From assembly GCA_002748155.1 (NCBI GenBank), contig PDRO01000007.1:25435-89434 (forward strand): a DNA stretch of 64,000 bases, read 5' to 3'. Shown here one piece after another: positions 28,788 to 37,918 of this stretch; the stretch's first letter is position 1; each line of letters begins with the position of its first letter. The DNA is from Actinomycetales bacterium (GTDB taxonomy: Bacteria > Actinomycetota > Actinomycetes > Actinomycetales > Dermatophilaceae). The notes under the pieces were generated by a model that saw only the letters and a program-made list of their open reading frames with translations, made no database searches and had not been told where the DNA came from. The position numbers and the translations under genes are program-made.

Positions 28788-30389
28788 GTGTTCAACAACC
28801 TGTCCGACCGGCTGACCGAGACCTTCCGCAACCTGCGGGGCAAGGGTCGGTTGTCCGAGCACGACATCAATACGACCCTGCGCGACATCCGCCTGGCTCT
28901 CCTCGAGGCCGATGTCGCGCTGCCGGTGGTCAAGACATTCATCGCGGCGATCCGGGAGCGGGCGCTCGGCGCCGAGGTCAGTCAGGCACTCAACCCGGCG
29001 CAACAGGTCGTGAAGATCGTCAACGAGGAACTCGTCGACGTCCTCGGTGGCCAGACCCGTCAGTTGGCTTTCGCCAAGAACCCGCCGACCGTCATCATGC
29101 TCGCCGGCCTGCAAGGCTCCGGGAAGACGACCCTGGCCGGCAAGCTCGGCTATTGGCTCAAGGAGCAGGGCCATACGCCACTGCTGGTGGCGGCCGACCT
29201 GCAGCGACCCAACGCGGTGACCCAGCTCGAGGTGGTGGCCGAGCGAGCCGGTGTCGCTGTCTTCGCGCCCGAGCGTGGCAACGTCCTCGGTCACGATGCG
29301 GTCGGCGCCGACGGCGCGGGCACCCACTCCTACGGGGACCCGGTGGCAGTGGCCCGGGCCGGTATCGAGCAGGCCGAGCGGGCCCAGCACTCGGTCGTCA
29401 TCGTCGACACCGCCGGCCGGCTCGCGGTCGACGCCGATCTGATGCGGCAAGCGGCCGACATCCGGACAGCGATTCAGCCCGACGAGGTCCTGTTCGTCAT
29501 CGACGCGATGATCGGCCAGGCTGCCGTCGACACGGCCACCGCCTTCCTCGACGGTGTCGACTTCACCGGCGTCGTGCTTTCCAAACTCGACGGTGACGCT
29601 CGTGGTGGTGCAGCACTGTCGGTGGCCAAGGTCACTGGTCGGCCGATCATGTTCAGCTCGATCGGTGAGCAGGTCAAGGACTTCGAGGTCTTCCACCCCG
29701 ACCGGATGGCCTCACGAATCCTCGACATGGGTGACATCCTCACGCTCATCGAGAAGGCCGAGCGGGCGTTCGACCAACGTCAAGCCGACGAGATGGCCCG
29801 CAAGTTCTTCACCGAGGAGGACTTCACGTTCGACGACTTCCTCGAGCAGATGGCGGCCGTCAAACGGATGGGTAGTCTGAAATCGATGCTCGCGATGATG
29901 CCGGGGATGCAACAGATGCGTGCTCAGCTCGATGCCTTCGACGAGCGTGAGTTCGACCGGGTCGAGGCGATGGTCCGTTCGATGACCCCATTCGAGCGGA
30001 GCCACCCGAAAGCGATCAACGGCTCGCGGCGGCAGCGGATCGCTCGCGGGTCGGGCACCACGGTCAGCGAGGTCAATCAACTGCTCGAGCGTTTTCGGGA
30101 CGCCCAGAAGATGATGAAACAGCTGGCCCGCGGGGGCATGCCGGGCATGCCTGGCGTGCCGGGAGGTGGCAAACGGCGCAAAGGAAAGCAGCAGCCGCAG
30201 CGCAAGAAGGCCCGGAGCGGCAACCCGGCCAAACGTGCTGCCCAAGAACGCGCCGCCGCCGAGCAGGAGGCACAGACCCGCCAGGACGCGGCCGGCACGG
30301 CATTCGGTGTGCCGCCGGCCGACGCCGTTCCCACGGGGCTCGACCCGAGCAAGCTGCCCCCCGGATTCGACAAGCTCCTCGGCCGCTGA
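28788..30389 (+). CDS. ffh: Signal recognition particle protein Ffh
   Basis: 533-aa GTPase subunit of the signal recognition particle; with SRP RNA it targets nascent membrane proteins to FtsY. The NG domain has G1 GLQGSGKTT at 107-115, DTAGRLAVD near 206 and TKLDG-equivalent SKLDGDARGG near 266. The methionine-rich M domain covers about 330-465 and contains SRRQRIARGSGT, the SRP-RNA-binding helix, and GGMPGMPG. A basic, then Pro/Ala-rich tail of about 70 residues lengthens the protein beyond the usual 450-520 aa. GTG 28788 is chosen over a TTG 6 bp upstream because of the conserved N-terminus and the -10 spacing. Confidence 0.96.
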   Translation: MFNNLSDRLTETFRNLRGKGRLSEHDINTTLRDIRLALLEADVALPVVKTFIAAIRERALGAEVSQALNPAQQVVKIVNEELVDVLGGQTRQLAFAKNPPTVIMLAGLQGSGKTTLAGKLGYWLKEQGHTPLLVAADLQRPNAVTQLEVVAERAGVAVFAPERGNVLGHDAVGADGAGTHSYGDPVAVARAGIEQAERAQHSVVIVDTAGRLAVDADLMRQAADIRTAIQPDEVLFVIDAMIGQAAVDTATAFLDGVDFTGVVLSKLDGDARGGAALSVAKVTGRPIMFSSIGEQVKDFEVFHPDRMASRILDMGDILTLIEKAERAFDQRQADEMARKFFTEEDFTFDDFLEQMAAVKRMGSLKSMLAMMPGMQQMRAQLDAFDEREFDRVEAMVRSMTPFERSHPKAINGSRRQRIARGSGTTVSEVNQLLERFRDAQKMMKQLARGGMPGMPGVPGGGKRRKGKQQPQRKKARSGNPAKRAAQERAAAEQEAQTRQDAAGTAFGVPPADAVPTGLDPSKLPPGFDKLLGR

Positions 30390-30394
30390 ACGCC

Positions 30395-31219
30395 ATGACC
30401 TCGACCCGGCTGCACACCATCTCGATCGGCACAGCCGGGCCGCGAGTCGCATTCCTGCACGGGCTGTTCGGGCAGGGCCGCAACTGGATGCAGATCGCCA
30501 AAGCCCTGGCCGGGCCGGACGGGGACCAAGCGCAGAGTCTGCTGGTCGACCTGCCCGACCACGGCCGGTCCCCGTGGAGTGACCACTACTCTCTCAATGC
30601 GTATGCCGCACGGGTAGCCCGTGAGCTGCGGGCCACGGCGCCGGGTGAGTCGTGGGCTCTGGTCGGGCACTCACTCGGCGGCAAAGTGGCGATGATCCTC
30701 ACGCTGTCCCAGCCTGATCTCGTCGACCGGCTGGCGGTCATGGACATGGCGCCCCGGCGCTACACCCGGCACTCCTGGGTCGAGGACTACATCGATGCAC
30801 TCCGGGGTCTTCCGCTCGATGAGTTGACCAACCGGGCGCAGGCCGATGCGGCCCTGGCCGAGTCGATCCCGCAACCGCAGATCCGGGCGTTCCTGCTGCA
30901 GAACCTGCGTCGCCACGGCCAGCAGTGGCACTGGCAGGTGAACTTCGACGTCATCGCCGACCGGCCTACCGGACCGGCCGGAGTCGGCGGTTGGTCCGAA
31001 GCCGATGCCACGGCATACCCGCCGTTCCGGGGCCGGGTGTTGTGGGTGGGCGGCGCCGACTCGCCCTACATCACCGATGCCGACCAAGAGCCGATGCGCG
31101 CGCTCTTCCCCAGGGTGCGGCAAGTCATGGTCAAAGACGCGGGGCACTGGTTGCACGCCGACCAGCCCGGGGTGATCAGTCACATCCTTGGTCGCTGGCT
31201 GCACGCCGGACGTCACTAG
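30395..31219 (+). CDS. Alpha/beta hydrolase (YbfF-like esterase)
   Basis: 274-aa hydrolase. The nucleophile elbow GHSLGG places Ser at 93; the oxyanion region is FLHGLFGQGRNW and the catalytic His lies in DAGHWLHADQPG near the C-terminus. The pattern VDLPDHGRSPW and the overall length resemble the YbfF group of short-chain acyl esterases. It starts 5 bp after ffh and is probably co-transcribed. The natural substrate is unknown. Confidence 0.8.
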   Translation: MTSTRLHTISIGTAGPRVAFLHGLFGQGRNWMQIAKALAGPDGDQAQSLLVDLPDHGRSPWSDHYSLNAYAARVARELRATAPGESWALVGHSLGGKVAMILTLSQPDLVDRLAVMDMAPRRYTRHSWVEDYIDALRGLPLDELTNRAQADAALAESIPQPQIRAFLLQNLRRHGQQWHWQVNFDVIADRPTGPAGVGGWSEADATAYPPFRGRVLWVGGADSPYITDADQEPMRALFPRVRQVMVKDAGHWLHADQPGVISHILGRWLHAGRH

Positions 31220-31265
31220 CCCGAGACGACGCACTCGGCAACGGTTGACCGGCCACCTGACTGAG

Positions 31266-31279
31266 TAAGGTGATCAGCC
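31266..31279 (+). promoter_or_regulatory. -10 box of the amidohydrolase gene
   Basis: TAAGGT at 31266-31271 stands 8 nt before the ATG at 31280, giving a leader of at most one or two bases. The same TAAGGT box precedes ffh. Confidence 0.4.
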
Positions 31280-32365
31280 ATGGCAACGGTGCTCCACATC
31301 GACGGTGCGATCCTGACCGGTCCGCACGAATCCCGCCCGGAGTGCTGGGTGATCGACGGGCGGATCACCTACACGGCACCGACCGGGCCGGGCCATGATG
31401 TGACGACGGTGCGCGGATGGGCGTTACCGGGGCTGGTCGATGCACACTGCCACGTCGGCTTGGACGGCACCGGCGCCGTGCCACCAGAGGTCGCCGAGCA
31501 ACAAGCACTCACCGATCGCGCGGCCGGCACGCTCCTGCTCCGGGATGCCGGCTGTCCCGCCGACACCCACTGGATCGACGAGCGTGTGGACCTGCCCCGG
31601 ATCATCCGGGCCGGCCGGCACATCGCCCGGCCCCGGCGTTACATCCGCAACTACGCTCACGAGATCGAGCCCGATCAGCTCGTCGAATACGTCCGCTTGG
31701 AGGCCCGGCGCGGTGACGGTTGGGTGAAGTTCGTCGGTGACTGGATCGACCGCGACACCGGTGACCTCAGCCCGTGTTGGCCCCGGGACGTGCTGGTGGC
31801 AGCAATCGCTGCGGCCCACGACGAGGGTGCCCGCACCACGGCCCACTGCTTCGCCGAGCAGTCCTTGCACGACTTCGCCGCCGCCGGCACCGACTGCATC
31901 GAGCACGCCACTGGTCTCGACGAGGAGTCCACGAGAGTCTTCGCCGCCCAAGGCATCGCCATCGTTCCGACCTTGGTCAACATCGACAGCTTCCCGCAGA
32001 TCGCCGAGGGTGCCGAGGAGAAGTTCCCACGGTATGCCGCGCACCTGCGTGACCTGCACGCGCGCCGCTACCAGACCGTGGCCCGGGCCCACGAGGCCGG
32101 AGTGCCGGTCTACCTCGGCACTGACGCCGGAGGGGCCCTGCCCCATGGTCTGATCGCCCAGGAAGCGCTCGAGCTGGCCAAGGCCGGGCTGGACAACGCC
32201 GAGGTGCTTGCCGCAACCACGTGGAACGCGCGGACCTGGCTCGGGCGTCCGGGGATCGGCGAGGGCGACCCGGCCGATCTGGTCGTGTACGCCGACGACC
32301 CACGCGCGCACCTGGAGACACTGGCTCATCCCGAGGCAGTCATCCTGCGCGGGATCCGTCGGTGA
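31280..32365 (+). CDS. Amidohydrolase-superfamily metal-dependent hydrolase
   Basis: 361-aa TIM-barrel hydrolase. The first metal motif GLVDAHCHVGL (HxH) is near 56, further His ligands lie in TAHCFAEQ and CIEHATGLDEES, and the C-terminal Asp is in LGTDAGGALPHG near 275. The N- and C-terminal strands form the small beta-sandwich. The family includes imidazolonepropionase-like enzymes and prolidases, so specificity is open. No ribosome binding site is visible and a -10 box is close to the ATG. The stop codon lies within the first unit of a 10-bp tandem repeat. Confidence 0.85.
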   Translation: MATVLHIDGAILTGPHESRPECWVIDGRITYTAPTGPGHDVTTVRGWALPGLVDAHCHVGLDGTGAVPPEVAEQQALTDRAAGTLLLRDAGCPADTHWIDERVDLPRIIRAGRHIARPRRYIRNYAHEIEPDQLVEYVRLEARRGDGWVKFVGDWIDRDTGDLSPCWPRDVLVAAIAAAHDEGARTTAHCFAEQSLHDFAAAGTDCIEHATGLDEESTRVFAAQGIAIVPTLVNIDSFPQIAEGAEEKFPRYAAHLRDLHARRYQTVARAHEAGVPVYLGTDAGGALPHGLIAQEALELAKAGLDNAEVLAATTWNARTWLGRPGIGEGDPADLVVYADDPRAHLETLAHPEAVILRGIRR

Positions 32366-32410
32366 CGCATGGTGACGCACGGTGATGTGCGGTGATGTGC
32401 GGTGATGTGC
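32361..32410 (+). repeat. Five-copy 10-bp tandem repeat
   Basis: Five head-to-tail units: GGTGACGCAT, GGTGACGCAC, then three identical GGTGATGTGC. The first unit overlaps the amidohydrolase stop codon and the last ends about 15 bp before the shared r-protein promoter element of rpsP. The unit length is close to one helical turn. Confidence 0.95.
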
Positions 32411-32424
32411 GACGGCTTCTGCGG

Positions 32425-32445
32425 TCTGGCACAATAGGCGGCTGT
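32425..32445 (+). promoter_or_regulatory. rpsP promoter, r-protein-type element
   Basis: The stretch TGGCACAATAGGCGGCTGT (32427-32445) contains a -10-like CACAAT and is nearly identical to the one upstream of rplS at 34729-34749. Transcription should begin within GGCGGCTG, leaving an untranslated leader of about 145 nt before rpsP. Confidence 0.6.
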
Positions 32446-32585
32446 ACTCGCGGGGCCCGGCGTCGTCGTCGGTCTTCACCGGCTTGACGAGTCGGCCCGC
32501 AGCGCCTACACCCCGAGTGACGGCACCCCGGAGCGATCTGGCCCGGTCTTGCCGTGCTCATGAACAGAAGCAGGAGACCACTGAC

Positions 32586-33149
32586 GTGGCCGTCAAGATT
32601 CGCCTCAAGCGGATGGGCAAGATCCGCGCCCCGTTCTACCGGGTCGTCGTCATGGACTCGCGCACCAAGCGTGACGGCCGGGCGATCGAAGAGATCGGCA
32701 AGTACCACCCGACCGAGGAGCCGTCGGTCATCGACATCGATAGCGACCGGGTCCAGTATTGGCTCGGCCACGGAGCCCAGCCCACCGAAGCGGTCCTGGC
32801 ACTGTTGAAGATCACCGGAGACTGGCAACGGCACAAGGGGCTCGACGGCGCCGAGGGCACCCTGAAGGTGGCGCCGCCGAAGCGGAGCAAGCGTGAGCTC
32901 TACGATGCTGCGGTCGCGGCAGCCGGCACGTCGCTCGAACTCAAGGGTCAAGACCCGGCGCCGCGCAGCAAAGCCGCCAAGTCCGCTACTGCCGACAAGC
33001 CCGCTGATGCTGCCGCCGAGGACAAGCCTGCCGACGCTTCCGCGGACGAGCAGCCCACCAAGGACGCCGCCGCGGCTGAGGACGCCAAGGGCAGCGAAGG
33101 CAGCGAAGGCAGCGAAGGCAGCGAAGGCACTGAGGGTACGGAGGCCTGA
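32586..33149 (+). CDS. rpsP: 30S ribosomal protein S16 with long acidic tail
   Basis: 187-aa S16. Residues 1-85 are the conserved fold ([19 protein letters not shown], then [19 protein letters not shown]). The remaining about 100 residues are a low-complexity Ala/Lys/Asp tail that ends in four GSE repeats encoded by a 9-bp tandem repeat. Such extensions occur in actinobacterial S16, but this one is long. GTG at 32586 is chosen because GCAGGAG lies upstream and the conserved N-terminus follows. It heads the rpsP-khpA-rimM-trmD block. Confidence 0.95.
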   Translation: MAVKIRLKRMGKIRAPFYRVVVMDSRTKRDGRAIEEIGKYHPTEEPSVIDIDSDRVQYWLGHGAQPTEAVLALLKITGDWQRHKGLDGAEGTLKVAPPKRSKRELYDAAVAAAGTSLELKGQDPAPRSKAAKSATADKPADAAAEDKPADASADEQPTKDAAAAEDAKGSEGSEGSEGSEGTEGTEA

Positions 33150-33151
33150 CC

Positions 33152-33391
33152 GTGCTCGAGGAGGCTCTGGAGCACCTCGTCAAGGGCATCGTCGACCATG
33201 AGGACGAGGTCGTCGTGCGACGCAAGGAACTGCGCCGGGGTGAGCTGCTCGAGGTCAGGGTGCATCCCGACGACCTCGGCCGGGTCATCGGACGCTCCGG
33301 GCGCACCGCCAGCGCTCTGCGAACGGTGATGTCAGCACTGGCCGGGGGCGCCAACGTCCGGGTCGACATCATCGACACCGACCGTCGCTAG
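33152..33391 (+). CDS. khpA: KH-domain RNA-binding protein KhpA
   Basis: 79-aa single KH-domain protein that works with KhpB/Jag in RNA binding linked to cell-wall synthesis and ribosome function. The KH loop GRSG lies in RVIGRSGRTASALRT near residue 50. GGAGG at 33141-33145 precedes the GTG, which is 2 nt after the rpsP stop. Its place between rpsP and rimM is the conserved position. Confidence 0.93.
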   Translation: MLEEALEHLVKGIVDHEDEVVVRRKELRRGELLEVRVHPDDLGRVIGRSGRTASALRTVMSALAGGANVRVDIIDTDRR

Positions 33392-33421
33392 CCGATCTGC
33401 TGACCTGCCGGTGGCGCGCCG

Positions 33422-33991
33422 ATGACGACACCCTCGACCGGGCCGACCCCGCCACCTGCCGGCGTACCCGCCGGTGGCTCCCATGTCGTGGCACGGATCG
33501 GCAAACCTCACGGCATCCGGGGCGAAGTGACCGTTCAGGTGCACACCGACGACCCGGAGCGGCGCTTCGCCGTCGGCACCGAGTTGCCCACGTCGGCGCC
33601 ATCGGGCTCCGGCGTGCCTCGGACGCTGACCATCCGATCGGCCCGCAACCACCGGGGGATCTGGTTGCTCGGTTTCCACGAGATCCCGGACCGCACCGGG
33701 GCCGAAAGCCTGCGTGGCACCCGGTTGCTGACTCCCGACGACGCTGCCGATCACACTGGGTGGTATGCCGACGAGCTCGCCGGTCTGCCGGTCCTGCTTC
33801 CGGATGGCACCCCGGTCGGTGACGTAGCCGGGCTCGAGCTCGGCCCCGGCCAAGACCGACTGGTGGTCACGTTGCACGACGGACACACGGCATCCATCCC
33901 ACTCGTGGAAGCCATCGTGCCGGTCATCGACAACTCGGCCGGACATGTCGTCATCGACCCGCCGGACGGTCTACTCGATCTCGGGAGGTGA
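33422..33991 (+). CDS. rimM: Ribosome maturation factor RimM
   Basis: 189-aa 16S processing factor that binds S19 during assembly of the small-subunit head. The N-terminal domain shows VARIGKPHGIRGEVTVQVHTD; the C-terminal PRC-barrel holds LAGLPVLLPDGTPVGDV and SIPLVEAIVPVID. A Pro/Thr-rich 20-residue extension precedes the core. The ATG at 33422 has only a weak G-rich site upstream, so a shorter start is possible. Its stop is 3 nt before trmD. Confidence 0.92.
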   Translation: MTTPSTGPTPPPAGVPAGGSHVVARIGKPHGIRGEVTVQVHTDDPERRFAVGTELPTSAPSGSGVPRTLTIRSARNHRGIWLLGFHEIPDRTGAESLRGTRLLTPDDAADHTGWYADELAGLPVLLPDGTPVGDVAGLELGPGQDRLVVTLHDGHTASIPLVEAIVPVIDNSAGHVVIDPPDGLLDLGR

Positions 33992-33994
33992 GCT

Positions 33995-34690
33995 GTGCGC
34001 ATCGACGTCGTGACCATCTTCCCGGACTACCTCGCGCCACTGGAGCTCTCGCTCATCGGCAAGGCCCGGGCGGAGGGGGTGCTCGACGTGCGGGTTCACG
34101 ATCTGCGTGAATACACCCGTGATCGGCATCGCACGGTCGACGACACGCCCTATGGCGGTGGGGCGGGCATGGTGATGCGGCCCGAGCCGTGGGGGGCAGC
34201 GCTCGACATGCTGCTGGCCGGGCGCACCGAGCACGGAGACCGGCCGCGGCTGATCGTGCCCACTCCGTCAGGCCAGTCGTTCACCCAGGCCATGGCCCGG
34301 GAACTGGCGACCGCGCCGTGGCTGGTCTTCGCTTGCGGGCGCTACGAGGGGATCGACGAGCGGGTGTTCGAGTATGCCGCCGGGCTGATGCCGGTCACGC
34401 CGGTCTCGATCGGCGACTATGTCGTCACCGGAGGTGAGGTCGCGGCATTGGTGATGATCGAGGCGGTGGCCCGGCTGGTGCCAGGAGTCGTGGGGAATGC
34501 GGATTCGCTCGTCGAGGAGTCCCATGAAGGCGGGCTCCTCGAATACCCCGTCTACACCAAGCCGGCCTCCTGGCGAGGTCACGAAGTCCCCGACGTGTTG
34601 CGCTCCGGCCACCACGGGCAGATCGCGGCCTGGCGGCACCAACAACGACAGGCGCGCACGCAGGCCCGCCGCCCTGATCTGTTGGGGTGA
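33995..34690 (+). CDS. trmD: tRNA (guanine-37-N1)-methyltransferase TrmD
   Basis: 231-aa SPOUT-class enzyme that makes m1G37 in tRNAs and so prevents +1 frameshifting. The deep-knot SAM site is visible as [13 protein letters not shown] and [15 protein letters not shown]; the catalytic region [18 protein letters not shown] is intact. GGGAGG, inside the end of rimM, lies 6 nt before the GTG. Length is slightly short of the typical 240-250 aa, but domain elements are complete. Confidence 0.95.
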   Translation: MRIDVVTIFPDYLAPLELSLIGKARAEGVLDVRVHDLREYTRDRHRTVDDTPYGGGAGMVMRPEPWGAALDMLLAGRTEHGDRPRLIVPTPSGQSFTQAMARELATAPWLVFACGRYEGIDERVFEYAAGLMPVTPVSIGDYVVTGGEVAALVMIEAVARLVPGVVGNADSLVEESHEGGLLEYPVYTKPASWRGHEVPDVLRSGHHGQIAAWRHQQRQARTQARRPDLLG

Positions 34691-34728
34691 CGCCCGCTGG
34701 GCCTCGGATTTCCCGGCGGGTAGGGAGC

Positions 34729-34749
34729 TCTGGCAAGATAGGTGGCTGT
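34729..34749 (+). promoter_or_regulatory. rplS promoter, r-protein-type element
   Basis: TGGCAAGATAGGTGGCTGT (34731-34749) matches the rpsP element at 16 of 19 positions. It gives rplS its own promoter and a leader of about 165 nt, independent of the upstream rpsP-trmD transcript. Confidence 0.6.
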
Positions 34750-34914
34750 TGCTGTGCTCATCGGCCCCTGCCACAGGGGGAGCGCCGCCCGATTCCGTCG
34801 CCCCGCGCCGGTGCCCGGGGCGCGCGGCCGAGCCCGGCGGCATACCGAACGACGTGCTCGGCCCGCCGAGCCCGACCACGGCGACCTGTGGCGCCTGAGA
34901 AAGCGACCGTCACT

Positions 34915-35310
34915 ATGCACCAGCTCGACGACGTCAACGCCGCATCGCTGCGCGACGACATCCCCGACTTCCGTGCCGGCGACACCTTGAAGGTGCACGT
35001 CAAGGTCATCGAAGGCAACCGGTCCCGGGTCCAGGTTTTCCAAGGCGTGGTGATCCGCCGTCACGGTGGTGGGGTCGGTGAGACCTTCACCGTCCGCAAG
35101 GTGTCCTTCGGGGTCGGTGTCGAGCGCACCTTCCCGGTGCACACGCCGATCATCGACAAGATCGAGCTGGTGACCCGTGGTGACGTCCGCCGGGCCAAGC
35201 TCTACTACCTGCGGGGGCTGCGCGGAAAGGCCGCCAAGATCAAAGAGAAACGGGAGACCGGCGCCAAGCCGGCCGGTTCGGCCGGCACCAAGGCCAGCGC
35301 GAAGGAGTAG
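34915..35310 (+). CDS. rplS: 50S ribosomal protein L19
   Basis: 131-aa protein at the 30S-50S interface. The core has [36 protein letters not shown] and [18 protein letters not shown] short basic tail follows. The ATG at 34915 gives the standard N-terminus [13 protein letters not shown]; the ribosome binding site is weak (GAGAAAG about 11 nt upstream). It has its own promoter 170 bp upstream and is followed by the signal peptidase genes. Confidence 0.95.
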   Translation: MHQLDDVNAASLRDDIPDFRAGDTLKVHVKVIEGNRSRVQVFQGVVIRRHGGGVGETFTVRKVSFGVGVERTFPVHTPIIDKIELVTRGDVRRAKLYYLRGLRGKAAKIKEKRETGAKPAGSAGTKASAKE

Positions 35311-35320
35311 ATCGGACGAC

Positions 35321-36055
35321 GTGGCTGCTCCCGACGTTGCCCCGCCCGAGGCCTCCAAAACGGACCACCCGGACGCTTCTTCCCCCGCCAGGGTGCGGAT
35401 CCGGCGGATCGGGAGCTATGCCCAGGTGCTGGGCTCGGCATTCGTCGTCATGCTGCTCGTTCGGGCGTTTCTCGTCCAATCGTTCTCCGTCCCGTCCGGG
35501 TCGATGGAACCCACGCTGGAGCCGGGCGATCGGATCTTGGTCAGCCGACTGCACCGGGGCCCGTCGGTCGAGCGCGGTGACATCGTCGTTTTCGATGGCA
35601 CTCGGGTGTGGGGGGCACCGGCCGGATCACGTGAGTCATCCTGGCTGGGGCAGGGGGTGCGATCGGCGCTGACCCTCGTGTCCCTCAGCTCGGGAGCCGA
35701 CTATGTCAAACGGGTGATCGGGGTCCCGGGCGACCGGGTGAGTTGCTGCGCCGACGATGGCCGGCTGCAGGTCAACGGGGTGCCGGTCGACGAGCCGTAC
35801 GTGTATCCGGGTAATCCCCCGAGCACGATGACGTTCGATGTGCTCGTGCCGCCCGGTCGGATCTGGGTTCAGGGCGATCATCGCAGCGCGTCGGCCGACT
35901 CCCGGGCCAACCTCGGGCGCCCCGGTGGTGGGATGGTGCCATTGGATGACGTGGTCGGTCGAGTCGTGTGGCGGTATTGGCCCCTGGATCGGCTCGGCAC
36001 GCCAGCTTCCGCTCCCGACCTGCAGGGCCTGCCGGTGCCCGACGCCCTCTCGTGA
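35321..36055 (+). CDS. lepB: Signal peptidase I (first copy)
   Basis: 244-aa membrane protease that cleaves signal peptides of exported proteins. One membrane helix lies at about 36-54 after a charged N-terminus. The catalytic Ser61 is in SVPSGSMEPTLEPGDRI and the catalytic Lys130 in DYVKRVIGVPGDRV; GDHRSASADSR is box E. The GTG start is 11 bp after rplS, with AAGGAG overlapping the rplS stop. A second, related signal peptidase follows immediately. Confidence 0.93.
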   Translation: MAAPDVAPPEASKTDHPDASSPARVRIRRIGSYAQVLGSAFVVMLLVRAFLVQSFSVPSGSMEPTLEPGDRILVSRLHRGPSVERGDIVVFDGTRVWGAPAGSRESSWLGQGVRSALTLVSLSSGADYVKRVIGVPGDRVSCCADDGRLQVNGVPVDEPYVYPGNPPSTMTFDVLVPPGRIWVQGDHRSASADSRANLGRPGGGMVPLDDVVGRVVWRYWPLDRLGTPASAPDLQGLPVPDALS

Positions 36056-36810
36056 TGTTCGACAACCGCTGGCGAGGCGCCCGACGTGCTGACGATGAGG
36101 GCGGCGAGGTGCCAGCTGATCACGAGGCCGAGCGCCGGCCGCGGTCGTTCCGGACCGCGCTGTGGGCAAGCGTTCGTGAAGTTTTCATCGTCGTCGGCCT
36201 CGCGATGGTGCTGTCCTTCCTGATCAAGACCTTCCTCGTGCAGCCGTTCCACATCCCGTCGGGGTCGATGGAAGACACGCTGGCCATCGACGACCGGGTC
36301 GTGGTCAGCAAGCTCACCCCCGGGCCGGTCGACCTCGAACGCGGCGACGTCGTCGTCTTCGCCGACCCGGGCGGTTGGCTCGGCCCGCTTCCTCCCCAAG
36401 ACCGCAGTCTGCTGCACGGCATACTCGTGTTTGTCGGGTTGGCTCCGAATGATTCTCAGGAATACCTGATCAAGCGGGTCATCGGCCTGCCCGGTGACCG
36501 GGTCGCTTGCTGCACCAGCGCGGGCGAGATCTCGGTCAATGGGGTGCCCGTCGACGAGCCCTACGTCAAACATGGAGACACCCCGGGAGGTGGACAGCCC
36601 GGTTTCGACATCACCGTGCCGGACGGCCACGTCTGGGTCATGGGCGATCACCGCTCCGACTCCGCGGACTCGCGGGCCCATGACGACGGCACCGGCACTG
36701 CCGGGTCGGTGCCGATCGACGTGATCCAAGGCCGCGCAGTGATCGTCATCTGGCCGCTCGACCGGCTCACGTGGTTGTCGATTCCCGAACGGGTCTTCGG
36801 CGAGTCGTGA
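36055..36810 (+). CDS. lepB: Signal peptidase I (second copy)
   Basis: 251-aa signal peptidase, a tandem paralogue of the preceding gene. The membrane helix is at about 43-62, the catalytic Ser71 lies in [17 protein letters not shown] and the catalytic Lys140 in [26 protein letters not shown] is box E. It differs from the first copy by a longer acidic N-terminus and a short insertion before the catalytic Lys. Its ATG shares one base with the stop of copy one (TGATG), and its own stop overlaps rnhB by 4 bp. Confidence 0.93.
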   Translation: MFDNRWRGARRADDEGGEVPADHEAERRPRSFRTALWASVREVFIVVGLAMVLSFLIKTFLVQPFHIPSGSMEDTLAIDDRVVVSKLTPGPVDLERGDVVVFADPGGWLGPLPPQDRSLLHGILVFVGLAPNDSQEYLIKRVIGLPGDRVACCTSAGEISVNGVPVDEPYVKHGDTPGGGQPGFDITVPDGHVWVMGDHRSDSADSRAHDDGTGTAGSVPIDVIQGRAVIVIWPLDRLTWLSIPERVFGES

Positions 36811-37565
36811 CCCGACACCGGCCGACCTTGCGGCTCGAGCGCTCCCTGCAACGACAGGGGTACCCGCTGCTGGCCGGGATGGACGAGGTCGGTCGCGGAG
36901 CGCTCGCCGGCCCGGTCTCGGTGGGCGTGGTGCTCGTCGACGAGGTATGCCGCACGGCCCCTCGGGGGATTCAAGACTCCAAACTGCTCACCGCGTCGGC
37001 CCGGGCCGCGCTCGCGCCGAAGATCCGGAAGTGGGCGAGCGCCCACGGAGTCGGGCACGCTTGGCCGGCGGAGATCGACCGGCTCGGGATCATTGCCGCC
37101 TTGCGGCTCGCCGGCACCCGAGCCCTGGCCGCCCTGCCTCGGTCGCCCGACCTGGTCGTGCTCGACGGCAACCACGATTGGTTGACTCCGCCCGAGCAGG
37201 ACGGCCTGCTCGCCTTCGCCGATCGCGCCGGCCCGCTGACCCCACCGGTGCTGACCATGGTCAAGGCAGATCTGCGGTGTTCATCTGTTGCTGCCGCGTC
37301 AGTCCTGGCCAAAGTGGCCCGAGACGAGCTGATGGTCGGGCTGGCGAGGCGGCACCCGGCATACGGGTGGAGCCAGAACAAGGGATACGCCGCACGCGGA
37401 CACCGGGAGGCGCTCGTCGAGCACGGGCCCTGCGTCGAACACCGTCGATCGTGGCGGCTGCCGGGAGCGGTCGACAGAGAGCTGGGTTCACCAGCGGCCG
37501 TGGTAGAACGGGGCCAGTCGGATCGTAGCGACCCCACGGGCGAGTTGGAGTGTGCACCGCGATGA
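36807..37565 (+). CDS. rnhB: Ribonuclease HII
   Basis: 252-aa endonuclease that removes ribonucleotides from DNA and RNA from RNA-DNA hybrids. Catalytic acidic residues are D26 and E27 in [14 protein letters not shown], with further Asp in [10 protein letters not shown] and [23 protein letters not shown] is conserved. A polar C-terminal tail of about 35 residues is extra. GTGA overlap with lepB and ATGA overlap with the next gene show one translational unit. Confidence 0.94.
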   Translation: MTRHRPTLRLERSLQRQGYPLLAGMDEVGRGALAGPVSVGVVLVDEVCRTAPRGIQDSKLLTASARAALAPKIRKWASAHGVGHAWPAEIDRLGIIAALRLAGTRALAALPRSPDLVVLDGNHDWLTPPEQDGLLAFADRAGPLTPPVLTMVKADLRCSSVAAASVLAKVARDELMVGLARRHPAYGWSQNKGYAARGHREALVEHGPCVEHRRSWRLPGAVDRELGSPAAVVERGQSDRSDPTGELECAPR

Positions 37566-37867
37566 GTTCAGAGGACCTCGAGAAGTACGAGACCGAGCAG
37601 GAGCTTGCCCTCTACCGCGAGTATCGCGATGTCGTGTCCCTGTTCTCGTATGTGGTCGAGACCGAGCGGCGGTTCTACCTGTGCAACTCGGTCGAGATGA
37701 AGGTGCGTTCCGATGGCGGCGAGGTGTTTTTCGATATCACGATGTCCGATGCCTGGGTGTGGGACATCTACCGTCCCGCGCGATTCGTCAAGTCGGTGCG
37801 GGTCGTGAGCTTCAAAGACGTCAACATCGAAGAGCTGGCCAAAGCCGATATCGAACCACCGGCCTGA
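37562..37867 (+). CDS. DUF2469 family protein
   Basis: 101-aa acidic protein of an actinobacteria-specific family of unknown function, nearly always found just after rnhB. It begins [20 protein letters not shown] and contains [13 protein letters not shown] and [12 protein letters not shown], which are strongly conserved. No membrane segment or known catalytic motif is visible. The ATG overlaps the rnhB stop (ATGA). It ends the lepB-lepB-rnhB operon, 24 bp before a hairpin. Confidence 0.9.
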   Translation: MSSEDLEKYETEQELALYREYRDVVSLFSYVVETERRFYLCNSVEMKVRSDGGEVFFDITMSDAWVWDIYRPARFVKSVRVVSFKDVNIEELAKADIEPPA

Positions 37868-37890
37868 CCGAGACGGGCGCTGCCCAGACC

Positions 37891-37918
37891 CTGGCGTCCT
37901 GCGGTCAGCCGACGCCAG
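37891..37918 (+). terminator. Hairpin after the DUF2469 gene
   Basis: CTGGCGTC and GACGCCAG form a perfect 8-bp stem with a 12-nt loop, 24 bp after the stop. There is no clear T-run. It probably ends the rplS-lepB-rnhB transcript. Confidence 0.55.

Noticed and set aside
32361..32410. CRISPR-like array
   Set aside because: Units are 10 bp, contiguous and without spacers; it is a simple tandem repeat.
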